A stretch of DNA of 64,000 nucleotides. Source: Steroidobacteraceae bacterium (GTDB taxonomy: Bacteria; Pseudomonadota; Gammaproteobacteria; Steroidobacterales; Steroidobacteraceae). Location: positions 1 through 64,000 of the forward strand of contig JABAQN010000011.1 in NCBI GenBank assembly GCA_019187495.1, in the 5' to 3' direction. Of the stretch, positions 1-8,900 are shown in pieces (the first letter of the stretch is position 1; the number at the start of each line of letters is the position of its first letter). The position numbers were made by a program, and so were the translations under genes. Under the pieces are notes generated by a model. It worked only from the letters and a program-made list of their open reading frames with translations. It was not told where the DNA came from and searched no databases.

Positions 1-92
1 AGCCCGCGCCTGCGCCCGAAGCCGCACCGGCTCCCGCACCGGCTCCCGCGCCGGCCCCGACGTCGCCGCCCGTGCCGCCGGAGTCATCGTGA
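1..92 (+). CDS. C-terminal tail of an upstream protein, cut by the window start; probably a type II secretion component
   Basis: Reading from base 3, the frame encodes a run of alternating Ala and Pro residues ending in PPVPPESS and a TGA at 90-92. The stop overlaps the GTG start of gspE by four bases (GTGA), so the two genes are translationally coupled. In gsp operons the gene before gspE is often gspD, the outer-membrane secretin, and some secretins end in low-complexity tails. Only 29 codons are visible and none carries a family motif, so the gspD assignment is inference from position. GspC or another component is equally possible. Confidence 0.55.
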   Translation, partial: PAPAPEAAPAPAPAPAPAPTSPPVPPESS

Positions 93-1609
93 CCGAAGCT
101 GCGACCACCGCACCGCCCGCTGCCACGACACGCAGTACCGCGCGCCCGGCCGCGCGCAACCTGTCGTTCGCATTCGCGAAGCGCCACGGCGTGCTCGTGC
201 GCCACACGGCCGACGGAGTCGCGGACTGCGCGTACCGCGGCGACGTGACCCCGATCGCGATCGCCGAGGTGCGCCGCCACTTGCGCATGCCCATCCGGCT
301 GACGAGAGTGGGCGACGAGGAATTCGACACGCTGCTGCGGCTGACTTACGAAGCGGGCTCGGATGCCATGCAGGCGGCCGAGGGCCTCGACGGCTCGGTC
401 GACCTCGCGCACCTCGCGCTCGACTTGCCCGAGCAGGCGGACCTCCTCGAGAGCGACGACGACGCGCCGATCATCCGCCTGATCAACGCCCTCCTCACCC
501 AGGCCGTGAAGGAGAACGCCTCCGATATCCACATCGAGCCGTTCGAAAACCGGCTCGTGATCCGCATCCGGGTCGATGGCGTGCTGCGCGAAGTGCTGCA
601 GTCGCGCCGCGCGGTCGCGCCGCTCGTCGTCTCGCGCATCAAGGTGATGTCGAAGCTCGACATCGCCGAGAAGCGCCTGCCGCAGGACGGGCGCATTTCG
701 TTGCGCATCGCGGGGCGCGCCGTCGACGTGCGCGTCTCGACGATTCCGTCCGGCCACGGCGAGCGGGTCGTGCTGCGTATCCTCGACAAGCAGGCGGGAA
801 GGCTGAATCTCGACTCCCTCGGCATGGATCCGGCGACGCAGTCGCTGATGGACCAGCTGATCCACAAGCCGCACGGCATCCTGCTGGTCACAGGACCCAC
901 CGGTTCCGGCAAGACGACCACGCTGTACGCGGCGCTCGAGCGGCTGAACGACAACACGCGCAACATCATGACGGTCGAGGACCCGATCGAGTACTACATC
1001 GATGGCATCGGCCAGACGCAGGTCAACACCAAGGTCGAGATGACCTTCGCGCGCGGCCTGCGCGCGATCCTGCGCCAGGACCCGGACGTGGTGCTGGTCG
1101 GCGAAATCCGCGACCTCGAGACCGCGCAGATCGCGGTGCAGGCGAGCCTCACCGGCCACCTCGTGCTCTCGACCCTGCACACGAACACGGCGGCCGGCGC
1201 CGTCACGCGGCTGCGCGACATGGGGATCGAGCCGTTCCTGCTCTCCTCGAGCCTGATCGGCGTCCTCGCCCAGCGCCTCGTGCGCGTGCTGAATCCCGAG
1301 ACGAAGCAGCCATTCCAGGCGGGCGAGTACGAGCGGCGCATCCTGAACCTCGGCCCGGCCGACGAGTCGCCGGTCCTCTACCGCCCGAGCAGCGAACTCG
1401 GCATGGGGTATCGCGGCCGCAGCGGCATCTACGAAATGATCATCGTCGACGACCAGATGCGCACCATGATCCACGACGGGGTCGCCGAGCACGAACTCGA
1501 GCGCTACGCGCGCACGATGACGCCGTCGATCCGCGATGACGGGCGGAACAGGGTCCTCAAGGGGGAAACAACCCTCGAGGAAGTCCTGCGAGTGACTCGT
1601 GAAGATTGA
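89..1609 (+). CDS. gspE: Type II secretion system ATPase GspE
   Basis: Cytoplasmic hexameric ATPase that powers pseudopilus assembly in type II secretion. The 506-residue product has the usual order: an N-terminal domain (about 1-120), the linking domain, then the ATPase core with Walker A GPTGSGKT at 269-276, Asp box, Walker B region VVLVGEIRD near 334-342 and a His box (STLHTN). The GTG start at 89 is supported by its GTGA overlap with the upstream gene. gspF follows on the same strand. Oddity: the tetracysteine zinc motif normally found between the ATPase core and the GYRGRxGIYE segment is absent. That stretch (about 398-450) has no cysteine, and Asn, Thr, Ser and Leu stand where the Cys pairs should be. 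PilB is an alternative name, but gspF context and length favour GspE. Confidence 0.93.
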   Translation: MTEAATTAPPAATTRSTARPAARNLSFAFAKRHGVLVRHTADGVADCAYRGDVTPIAIAEVRRHLRMPIRLTRVGDEEFDTLLRLTYEAGSDAMQAAEGLDGSVDLAHLALDLPEQADLLESDDDAPIIRLINALLTQAVKENASDIHIEPFENRLVIRIRVDGVLREVLQSRRAVAPLVVSRIKVMSKLDIAEKRLPQDGRISLRIAGRAVDVRVSTIPSGHGERVVLRILDKQAGRLNLDSLGMDPATQSLMDQLIHKPHGILLVTGPTGSGKTTTLYAALERLNDNTRNIMTVEDPIEYYIDGIGQTQVNTKVEMTFARGLRAILRQDPDVVLVGEIRDLETAQIAVQASLTGHLVLSTLHTNTAAGAVTRLRDMGIEPFLLSSSLIGVLAQRLVRVLNPETKQPFQAGEYERRILNLGPADESPVLYRPSSELGMGYRGRSGIYEMIIVDDQMRTMIHDGVAEHELERYARTMTPSIRDDGRNRVLKGETTLEEVLRVTRED

Positions 1610-1615
1610 CGGAGA

Positions 1616-1706
1616 GCGGGCGGCGGGTGGCTTGCAGCGGACAGCCGGAAGGCGAAGCCAGCGCCTCTGGCTGTCCGCTGCAAGCCGCGCGCTGCTCGCC
1701 GCCTGA
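1616..1706 (+). repeat. Palindromic repeat element, copy A, between gspE and gspF
   Basis: A perfect 18-bp inverted repeat (1629-1646 with 1669-1686) surrounds a 22-base centre with a smaller aggcg/cgcct pairing. A 7-bp outer pair (ggcggcg at 1619-1625, cgccgcc at 1697-1703) extends the stem. The motif GCGGACAGCC-GAAGGCG and its reverse partner recur upstream of lexA and twice inside imuB, so this is one member of a dispersed family. It fills nearly all of the gap between two co-directional secretion genes. There is no T-run after the stem, so it is not a standard intrinsic terminator. A role as an RNA processing or stability hairpin is possible. Confidence 0.85.
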
Positions 1707-1715
1707 AAGGCGCGT

Positions 1716-2930
1716 ATGGGCGCCTTCGAGTACACCGCCCTCGACGCGGCGGGTCGCGAGAAAAAGGGTGTCCTGGAAGGCGACACCGCGAAGCATGTCC
1801 GCCAGCTGCTGCGCGAGCGTTCGCTGCTGCCGGTCACGGTCACGGAGGCGGCGCGCGAGGAGGCGCGCCGCCAGCGTAGTTTCCGCTTCGGTCGCGGTGT
1901 TTCGGCGGCCGACCTCGCACTGCTGACGCGCCAGCTCGCCACGCTCGCCCGCGCCGGCCTGCCGCTCGAGGAAGCGTTGCTTGCCGTATCGCAGCAGACC
2001 GAGAAGCCGCGCGTGCAGAGCATCCTCCTCGGCGTGCGCTCGCGCGTGATGGAAGGCCACACGCTCGCGAGCGGTTTCGCGGAGTTTCCGCGCGTATTCC
2101 CGGAAATCTACCGTGCGACGGTGGCCGCCGGCGAGCAGTCCGGGCACCTCGACGAAGTGCTCGAGCGCCTCGCCGACTACACCGAGGGGCGCGAGGTGAC
2201 GCGCCAGAAGGTGCTCGGTGCGATGCTCTACCCGATCGTGCTGTCGATCCTGTGTTTCGGCATCGTCACGGGCCTGCTCGTCTATGTGGTGCCGAAGGTG
2301 ATCGAGGTCTTCGACACGGGCAAGGCCCAGCTGCCGCTGATGACGCGCATCCTCATCGCGGTCAGCAATTTCCTGCACGATTACGGCCTGTGGCTCCTCG
2401 CCGCGATCGTGGTCGCGATCATCGGGATCACGCGCTGGCTCCGCAACCCCGCCGCGCGCCGCCGCTACCACGAACTGCAACTGCGCCTCCCGCTCGTCGG
2501 GCGACTCGTCCGCGGCTTCAATACCGCCCGCTTCACGCGCACCCTCAGCATCCTGACCGCGGCGTCGGTGCCGGTGCTCGAAGCGCTGCGGATCGCGGGC
2601 GAAGTCGTGACGAGCCTGCCGATGAAAAGCGCGGTCGCCGACGCCGGTCAGCGCGTGCGCGAGGGCGCCCCGATTGGCCGTTCGCTCGGCCAGAGCCGGC
2701 TCTTCCCGCCGATGACCATCCACCTGATCTCGAGCGGCGAGTCGAGCGGCGAACTCGAGACCATGCTGGAACGCGCGGCGATCAGCCAGGAGCGCGAGCT
2801 CGACGGCATCCTCACGGCGCTCGTCGGGCTCCTCGGACCCCTGCTGATCATCCTGATGGGCCTGTTCGTGATGGGCATCGTATTTGCAATGCTGCTGCCG
2901 ATTTTCGAGATGAACGCGCTGATCCGGTAG
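1716..2930 (+). CDS. gspF: Type II secretion system inner-membrane protein GspF
   Basis: Polytopic inner-membrane platform protein that couples GspE to pseudopilus assembly. The 404-residue product has two repeated cytoplasmic GspF domains (about 70-190 and 270-390) and three hydrophobic segments, near residues 168-193, 222-243 and 372-398. Its N-terminus, MGAFEYTALDAAGREKKG, is characteristic of the family. The ATG at 1716 is preceded by a GAAAGG ribosome site directly after palindromic element A. It follows gspE in the usual gene order. The rest of the gsp operon (G-N) is not downstream here, so those genes must lie elsewhere or before gspE. Confidence 0.94.
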   Translation: MGAFEYTALDAAGREKKGVLEGDTAKHVRQLLRERSLLPVTVTEAAREEARRQRSFRFGRGVSAADLALLTRQLATLARAGLPLEEALLAVSQQTEKPRVQSILLGVRSRVMEGHTLASGFAEFPRVFPEIYRATVAAGEQSGHLDEVLERLADYTEGREVTRQKVLGAMLYPIVLSILCFGIVTGLLVYVVPKVIEVFDTGKAQLPLMTRILIAVSNFLHDYGLWLLAAIVVAIIGITRWLRNPAARRRYHELQLRLPLVGRLVRGFNTARFTRTLSILTAASVPVLEALRIAGEVVTSLPMKSAVADAGQRVREGAPIGRSLGQSRLFPPMTIHLISSGESSGELETMLERAAISQERELDGILTALVGLLGPLLIILMGLFVMGIVFAMLLPIFEMNALIR

Positions 2931-2996
2931 CCGGTTGGCACAACTCAAATCCGCCCGTTGCGCCCGGGCGCATTTCGCGCTAAATCTCCGCGCGCC

Positions 2997-3254
2997 ATGA
3001 GCGAGAAGCCCGAGTCCGACGAATTCGACGACGAGGATGAGGAAGAGGAAAGCGCTGCCGGCGAGGACATCGACCTCGACCGGGTCATCAAGGACCTCGA
3101 CCTCGCCAAGCGCCGCGGCCAGAAGCTGGGCGACCCGGCGTGGCGGCGCCTCGAGCGGCTGCTCGAGGACAAGCGCACGGCCGACCTCGTGAGCGATTTC
3201 GAGGACTACGACGTCGGGGGTCCGGAGGGGGGGCCGAAGAGAAAGCGGCCGTAG
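2997..3254 (+). CDS. Small acidic protein, resembles the PA3496 family
   Basis: An 85-residue protein with a very acidic N-terminal third (runs of Asp and Glu, about residues 5-22) and a charged helical C-terminal part containing WRRLERLLEDKRT and SDFEDYD. Small proteins of this design, an acidic head followed by an RxxLExxLExxR helix and a DFxDYD-like end, occur in gammaproteobacteria as the PA3496 family, whose function is not firmly known. The similarity is by eye only. The ATG at 2997 was chosen because the sequence before it in frame is untypical. It lies 66 bases after gspF on the same strand. A role in secretion is not implied. Confidence 0.6.
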   Translation: MSEKPESDEFDDEDEEEESAAGEDIDLDRVIKDLDLAKRRGQKLGDPAWRRLERLLEDKRTADLVSDFEDYDVGGPEGGPKRKRP

Positions 3255-3560
3255 GGGGCTCAAGGACGCCGGAATCTAACCGTCGGTCCGGCCCGGCAAA
3301 TGCGAGCGGCCCGGTCAGGCACTTGCGAGGCCATGTGCGAGAGTATGAATTTTCATGGTCCGAAGAAGGCCGGCAGGTCAGACCGTCGACAGGCAAGGAC
3401 TTCCGCGCCGAAGCCAAGGCGGTCGGACGCGACATCCTCGGCTCTCGGCAGTACGAGATGGCAAAATCTCCGTAACCTTCTACTTCCAAATGGTCCGGAA
3501 ATGCGAGGGGGTTACAAGATGAGTAGAGGCCCTGGGCACAGTGCGAACTCTGGTTGATTT
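3255..3560. other. Gene-free stretch between the small acidic gene and the Rhs island
   Basis: About 300 bases separate the + strand secretion genes from the - strand Rhs island. Short open frames exist on the + strand (for example from 3345), but none has a recognisable product, a good ribosome site or typical codon use. GC falls visibly towards 3560, marking entry into the island. No tRNA, terminator hairpin or inverted terminal repeat was recognised. This is where the right-hand integration boundary of the island would be expected, but I cannot define a junction. Confidence 0.5.
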
Positions 3561-3968
3561 CTACCCAAGTGGACTCTGATTCAAAACTGGCCTCTTAAGA
3601 AGCGTTGCCACACCCAGCAGCACCAAGCACTGGAAGACCCACAACCCGATGACGACAGCGGCCGTGTCTTGAAGCGCCGAGAATCCAATGAAGCGAACTC
3701 GAACATCCCCCTCATTCGAGATCGACAACCAGTTCGGGATCGGCTGGAAGGTCAGTGCAACGGCCAACAACGCCGCTGACCCGATCACGACGTATCGCGA
3801 GCGTTTTGCGAGCAACCCAATAAACAACAGCCAAATGGCGATCGAGTACCACAGATTCAAATCGCCGAGCGTCAGGAATGTGAGAATCACCGGGATCAGC
3901 GATACCACAACAAGTATCGCCACCAACGCAAATCGAAACGTGCTACGTAGACCGACATGCGTATTCAT
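3561..3968 (-). CDS. Four-helix membrane protein, candidate immunity protein of the Rhs tip module
   Basis: A 135-residue product if the ATG at 3966-3968 is used. This start has an AGAGG site about ten bases upstream, while the longer open frame overlaps the upstream gene without a good signal. Four hydrophobic segments are visible: RFALVAILVVVSLIPVILTF, LWYSIAIWLLFIGLLA, YVVIGSAALLAVALTF and AVVIGLWVFQCLVLLGVAT. It is the last gene of the island and directly follows the putative Rhs C-terminal domain ORF. Small membrane proteins in this position often protect the producer against a membrane-active effector. That role is inferred from position and topology only. Its base composition is near 50% GC, well below the genome. 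Confidence 0.55.
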   Translation of the reverse strand: MNTHVGLRSTFRFALVAILVVVSLIPVILTFLTLGDLNLWYSIAIWLLFIGLLAKRSRYVVIGSAALLAVALTFQPIPNWLSISNEGDVRVRFIGFSALQDTAAVVIGLWVFQCLVLLGVATLLKRPVLNQSPLG

Positions 3969-3985
3969 TGAAACCAGCCTCTTAC

Positions 3986-4339
3986 TTAGTTGGAATCTAT
4001 GATGTCCTGGCTCTGCTGGATCCAGACATTGTTGATGAGAAGGTCGCTCAATGGCCCGAAGCTCTGGAGCCATCCCGTTCCTTCTCCTACATTGTGAATG
4101 ACTGCTTGTCCGTTCTCGATCGTGACCATGCGCGCCACGTAGCCGGGGAACAACGAATGACCAGGGAGGGTCACGTTGACGACCATCGTGTTTCCGTTTC
4201 CATCTTTGCGCAGATATGAGATGACCTTGTTGTTTCCCAGCTTTCCCGCCACCTGCCGGAATCCAGCTTGAGGCGTGGCATCATTCTCAACGCCTGTTTC
4301 GGTTGCAGGCTTGTCTTGTCCCGGCGTTGGATCGTTCAC
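3986..4339 (-). CDS. Putative Rhs C-terminal (tip) domain encoded as a separate overlapping ORF
   Basis: A 117-residue soluble product starting at a GTG that overlaps the stop of the Rhs core fragment (GTGA). It has no signal peptide. The second half carries a pattern of glycines and aromatics, with [13 protein letters not shown], then NVGEGTGW and a terminal NNVW. By eye this resembles C-terminal domains attached to Rhs or other polymorphic effectors, with pattern PGxVxRxV, then GEGTG, then NxxW. It lies in a different frame from the Rhs core and no slippery sequence is visible, so it is either a separate coupled protein or a tip separated by a frameshift. Lower GC than the core supports a displaced tip module. 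Activity unknown. Confidence 0.5.
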   Translation of the reverse strand: MNDPTPGQDKPATETGVENDATPQAGFRQVAGKLGNNKVISYLRKDGNGNTMVVNVTLPGHSLFPGYVARMVTIENGQAVIHNVGEGTGWLQSFGPLSDLLINNVWIQQSQDIIDSN

Positions 4340-5535
4340 GATACTTCATCGCATTCCGGACACTCGCTCTTCTTCGCGGCGCCTGTTCTCTGAGGAAATC
4401 CGAGCACCTTGCATTCCGGAACGTTGGCGCCTTTTATGTTGGAGCCGGTGGGACAAGTACCCGCTGGATCCACATTGTTTAGTGGATCATTCCTGACGTA
4501 TGCATAGAGGTTGAACTCATCCTCATACCCGATCGGGTCGGTCTGCAGGAACCGCCCGAGGGCGGGGTGGTAGAACCGGGCCTTGTAGTAGAGAAGACCG
4601 AGGTCGGGGATCGCCGCCTGACCGGTGTACTGGAAGCGCAGCGTGTTGCCGGAGGTCGTGACCCCGTAGGCGTCGTAAGTGCGGATCTGCTGCATTGCGC
4701 CTGAGGCGCCGCTCGCCGCGACGATCGAGCCCTGGTGGTCCGCATGCAGGTAGCGGCGATTGGCCGCCGACACCGCCGCCCCCTCGTACCACACGAGCGG
4801 CTCATCGACCCCTGCCCCGTGCACGTAACGGCGCAGCACCGTGCCGGCGCTGGAATACTCGCCGATCAGCCGGTCGCCGTCATAGACGAACCGGGTGACG
4901 CCCGAGGCCGTGGACGCTTCCCACAGCCGCCCGAGCGGATCGTAGGCGAGCGAGCCGGTCTTGGCGCCGCTGGCGCTCACGAGGCGGTTCTCGGTGTCGT
5001 AGCCGAAGGTGCTCGCGCCGTCGGAGGTCAGGTTGCCGTTGGCGTCCCAGGTGTGGCTCGCACCCCCGACCTGGGTGTACTGGTTGCGGCCGTTGACGGT
5101 GTAGCTCTGGGCCGCGCTCGTGAGCGCAAACTCGTACGCCTCGTTCGTGAGCACGCGCGAGGTGATCTGGCTCGCGGGGTTGAAGGTAAAGCCGAAGCCG
5201 GCGTCGTGGCCGCTGCCCGTCCCATCGAGATCGTGCGTCAGCACATCGAGCCGCGAGATCGGATCGTAGTCGTAACGGGTGATCGCCCCCGCCGCGTCGC
5301 GGTCGAGCTCCTCGCGGCGCAGCTGCGCGTCATAGAAGATCGAGGCGAGCGTGACCGAGGGGCCGTTCTCCGACAGGTGCAGCAGTCGGTCGGCGTCGTC
5401 GTAGGCGTACTCGAAGAACGCCCCGTCCGGATGGGTGAGGCGGGTGCGGTTGGCGTGAAACGGTGGTCCCGCATCGTCCGGAATGATGACCTCACTTGAA
5501 TCGGAATGGTGGCCCGGCTTCGCCGGAATACGCAC
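4336..5535 (-). CDS. Rhs core fragment (3' part only), orphan module
   Basis: A 399-residue frame made almost entirely of the C-terminal Rhs/YD-repeat core. It ends in the conserved signature ([21 protein letters not shown] and then DPAG), followed by a short Cys-containing tail of about 44 residues. From codon 29 it matches the large Rhs protein without gaps (4484-5452 copies 6573-7541). The first 28 codons, beginning at GTG 5535, come from unrelated sequence resembling an insertion-sequence end, so the start is probably fortuitous and there is no signal peptide. It is best read as a displaced core-plus-tip cassette, a form known for Rhs loci, that can serve as donor for tip exchange. Expression as an independent protein is uncertain. 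Confidence 0.7.
   Translation of the reverse strand: MRIPAKPGHHSDSSEVIIPDDAGPPFHANRTRLTHPDGAFFEYAYDDADRLLHLSENGPSVTLASIFYDAQLRREELDRDAAGAITRYDYDPISRLDVLTHDLDGTGSGHDAGFGFTFNPASQITSRVLTNEAYEFALTSAAQSYTVNGRNQYTQVGGASHTWDANGNLTSDGASTFGYDTENRLVSASGAKTGSLAYDPLGRLWEASTASGVTRFVYDGDRLIGEYSSAGTVLRRYVHGAGVDEPLVWYEGAAVSAANRRYLHADHQGSIVAASGASGAMQQIRTYDAYGVTTSGNTLRFQYTGQAAIPDLGLLYYKARFYHPALGRFLQTDPIGYEDEFNLYAYVRNDPLNNVDPAGTCPTGSNIKGANVPECKVLGFPQRTGAAKKSECPECDEVS
4484..5452 (-). repeat. 969-bp direct repeat, copy 1 (Rhs core)
   Basis: This stretch aligns to 6573-7541 at a constant offset of 2089 bases with only scattered substitutions and no insertions or deletions visible. Its length is a whole number of codons (323). 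The matching part starts in the core at RTRLTHPDG and stops just past the LNLYAYV signature, where the two copies switch to unrelated tips. The copies are diverged enough not to be an assembly artefact. Confidence 0.92.
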
Positions 5536-5540
5536 TCTTG
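5462..5540. mobile_element. Possible insertion-sequence end remnant at the edge of the Rhs copy
   Basis: Immediately outside the duplicated core the sequence carries three CGGAAT motifs (near 5480, 5500 and 5525), the last within cgccggaatacgca. Repeated CGGAAT with a ggaatacgca finish resembles ends seen next to IS21- and IS66-type elements, but this is recollection rather than a search result. No transposase fragment, inverted repeat pair or target duplication is visible. It may mark the event that brought or trimmed the Rhs core fragment. Confidence 0.3.
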
Positions 5541-5561
5541 TTCCTCTTGCGGCGGAGGGCT

Positions 5562-5960
5562 CTACTCGATCGCCATGTCAGTTGCAAAAAGAACGTACTT
5601 TTCGCCGCACCAGTTAGTTATCGGCGAACCTTGATTGTTTAGCGACACCGCTAGTGGATCAGGCAATGCCCACGGCACCTTCTTCGCAATTACCCGTACC
5701 CTCTTTCCGTTCAGCCTCTTGGCAGCATCACGTTGACGCTCCAGCGGCAATGCTCCGCTGATGCAGCGCTCTCTGCGAAAGCCATCAAACGCTACGCGGT
5801 CGGAATAGAGCACAAACTCTCCAACGAATCGAACCCAGCCGACAAATTGGCCGGGTGAGTCGGTGACCGACGTTCGAATAGTCGCTTCGGGACTCGCGCA
5901 GCCACAAAAAACAATGGTGGCTGCAGAAAATGACAGTGAGCACAAAGAGCTAAGCTTCAT
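5562..5960 (-). CDS. Small lipoprotein, candidate immunity partner of the large Rhs protein
   Basis: A 132-residue protein beginning at ATG 5958-5960, eight bases after the Rhs stop. The N-terminus [10 protein letters not shown], a hydrophobic stretch and VFCGC form a lipoprotein signal peptide with the lipidated Cys near residue 21. The mature part is short and polar with two further Cys (RERCISG and NWCGEKY), which could form a disulfide. No family was recognised. Genes placed directly after a polymorphic effector usually encode its immunity protein. A periplasmic lipoprotein would suit an effector acting in the cell envelope. Lower GC than the Rhs core matches the tip region it follows. 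Function is inferred. Confidence 0.55.
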   Translation of the reverse strand: MKLSSLCSLSFSAATIVFCGCASPEATIRTSVTDSPGQFVGWVRFVGEFVLYSDRVAFDGFRRERCISGALPLERQRDAAKRLNGKRVRVIAKKVPWALPDPLAVSLNNQGSPITNWCGEKYVLFATDMAIE

Positions 5961-5965
5961 TGGCA

Positions 5966-8900
5966 CTACTCGTAGGTGCACGTCTTTTCGGACGAGCCCC
6001 GGCCTCCTCCAGTGTTGTAGCCGCGAACAGCCGCATGAACATTTGCCCGTGAGGAACCCCAGCTTCCCGAAATTAGCCGCGCTCGGTATCCAGAGGGAGT
6101 CATCTCAACAACCCAAGCTCCGCGGGGGGATATTCCGTAATTTGAGATTCCGAGAGCCCCGGGAATTGCACCGTCATCCATTCCGGGGGACGAGTCGCCC
6201 CAGTTGGGATGCGTGTGTACCGCGGCATCGGCACCGGCAAAATCGGAAGCGTTTAGTACATTGCTTGCTCCTGACGAGCCGTCGCTACAAGAATACTTCC
6301 GCTCCTGCTTCCCTCTAACCGCCGTGACTGTCACTTCTTCGATAGCACCGTACTGCTCTTGTGGAAAAGGCAAATTGAAGTTGATCGCTTGATCGCCAAT
6401 TTTCTTCTCTTTGCGAGCTTTAACTACAACTTCATCTAGCTGCTTCTGTTTTTCAGTTACAGGATGTCCATCCTGCGGGGCCTGGCCGGGTTTCTCTGTT
6501 TCCTCATCTTCCACGCAATTCTGGTCGCCATTTGGGCACGCGTCGAGGCCGAACGGATCGCTCTGGTTCATCGGATCATTCCCGACATACGCATAGAGGT
6601 TGAACTCATCCTCATACCCGATCGGATCGGTCTGCAGGAACCGCCCGAGGGCGGGGCTGTAGAAGCGGGCCTTGTAGTAGAGGAGGCCGAGGTCGGGGAT
6701 CGCCGCCTGGCCGGTGTACTGGAAGCGCAGGGTGTTGCCGGGGGCGGTGACCCCGTAGGCGTCGTACGTGCGGATCTGCTGCATTGATCCGGAGGACGAG
6801 CTCACCGCGACGATCGAGCCCTGGTGGTCGGCGTGCAGGTAGCGGCGGTTGCTGGCCGACACGGCCGCCCCCTCGTACCACACGAGCGGCTCATCGAGTC
6901 CCGCCCCGTGCACGTAGCGACGCAGCACGGTGCCGGCGCTCGAGTACTCGCCGATCAGCCGGTCGCCGTCGTACACGAACCGGGTGACGCCCGAGGCGGT
7001 GGAGACCTCCCACAGCCGCCCGAGCGGATCGTAGGTGAGCGAGCCGGTATGGGCGCCGCTGGCGCTCACCAGGCGGTTCTCGGTGTCGTAGCCGAAGGTG
7101 GTGGCGCCGTCTGAGGTGAGGTTGCCGTTGGCGTCCCAGGTGTGGGTCGCGCCTCCGACCAGGGTGTACTGGTTGCGGCCGTTGACGGTGTAGCTCTGGG
7201 CCGCGTTCGTGAGCGCGAACTCGTACGCGTCGTTCGTGAGCACGCGCGAGGTGATCTGGCTCGCGGGGTTGAAGGTGAAGCCGAAGGCGGCGTCGTGGCT
7301 GCTGCCCGTGCCATCGAGATCGTGCGTCAGCCCGTCGAGGCGGGAGATCGGATCGTAGTCGTAACGGGTGATCGCGCCCGCCGCGTCGCGGTCGAGTTCG
7401 TCGCGGCGCAGCTGCGCGTCATAGAAGATCGAGGCGAGCGTGACCGAGGGGCCGTTCTCCGACAGGTGCAGCAGCCGGTCGGCGGCGTCGTAGGCGTACT
7501 CGAAGAACGCTCCGTCCGGATGGGTGAGGCGGGTGCGGTTGCCGTGCGCGTCGTAGTCCGAGGTGACGGGGCGCGTCGTGCCGCCCATGGTGCTGCTCGA
7601 GATGCGCGGGCGGCCGAACCCGTCGTACGTGTTCGTCACGCCCGGGCCGCTGTCAGAGCCAAAGCGCGCGTAGGCCAGCAGGCCCCGCACGTCGTAGCCG
7701 TGGTACACGCTGTAGCCCGGCGCTCCGCTCGTCGAGGTCGGCACGGTCTTCACGCGCACGCGATTGAGCGCATCGTACGTGTAGTCGATCGTGCGACCGT
7801 CGCGCTTTCTGAGCGAGGTGCGGTTGCCCACCGCGTCGTAGCCGTACTGTTCGTAGTCGGTGGTGCTCGACTGGTTGGCACCGAGCGTCGCGACCGGAAA
7901 ACGCAGCTTCGAGAGGCGATCGAAGCCGTCGTATTCGAACGTGCTCAGATTGCCGTTCGCGTCCTTCACCGTCGCGCGCTGGCCGTTCGGCCGGTAGGTG
8001 TAGGTCGCGTAGTCCTGCTGCAGGGTCGTGCCGTAGGCGCGCTGCACCACGAGAAGCTGCCCGGCGGGGTCGTAGACATTGTGCGTGATCCGGTCCGGGC
8101 CGAAGCTCCCTTGTGCACCCAGCGTACAGGCGCTGCCCGGAAGCGAGGCGAACACGTCGGGGTTCATCCGGCGCGCCTCACAGTCGAGCCGGTTTTGCAA
8201 GTCGAACGTGCGTTGAACGACGGTGTAGGCGGCCCCGCCGGCGGACACGGTCTCGAGCGCCGGATTGCGCCGGGTGTCATAGCCGTGGTCGATACGGCGA
8301 AACGGCGTGAGCGAGGCGTCGGTCGGACTCGTGACCGAGCCTTCGTCCACGTAGGCCACTTTGTCGTCCGAGTCGCGGAAATTGAAATACCGCACGGGCC
8401 GCACGCCATTGGCATCCGCCGGGCCGATCTCCCAGGTGCGCCGGCCGTGCACGTCATAGCGGAAATACTTGGCGTCGCCGGTACCCGGCAGCGGGCCGTC
8501 TTCGACCACGAGCCTGCCCGCGTCGTCGTAAGTGTAGTGCGTCTCGAGCGTCTCGCCGCGCGCCGCATTGATGCGGCGCACGACGGAGGGCAGGAAGGTG
8601 TTGCCCCAGTAGTCGTACTCGGTGCGGATCTCGTCGGGCGTGCCACAGGTGCTGGTATCGCCGCATACCCGCACGACGTCGCGGCGGCTGAGTCCGGTCG
8701 TCGTCTCGTAAGAAATAATCGTCCGGCGCCGCACGCCGTTCGCATCCGCCGGATCGGTCTGCTCGGTGAGCTGACCGGCGGCGTTGTACTGAAAGTCGGT
8801 CTGCCGGCCGAGGCCGTCGCGATACCAGGTCGGCCGGTTGCAGAGGATATCGAACGCGCCGCTGCCGCAAGCGCTGGTCTGGTAATTCGCCGTCTCGGTG

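Noticed and set aside
1616-1706. Intrinsic terminator between gspE and gspF
   Set aside because: Strong stem but no T-run, it lies inside an operon, and related sequences occur inside imuB, so it is treated as a repeat element.
1557-3263. 568-codon - strand frame opposite gspF
   Set aside because: Antisense to gspF and the small acidic gene, low complexity.
3140-3475. 111-codon + strand frame after the small acidic gene
   Set aside because: Begins inside another gene, shows no family feature, and has no ribosome site.
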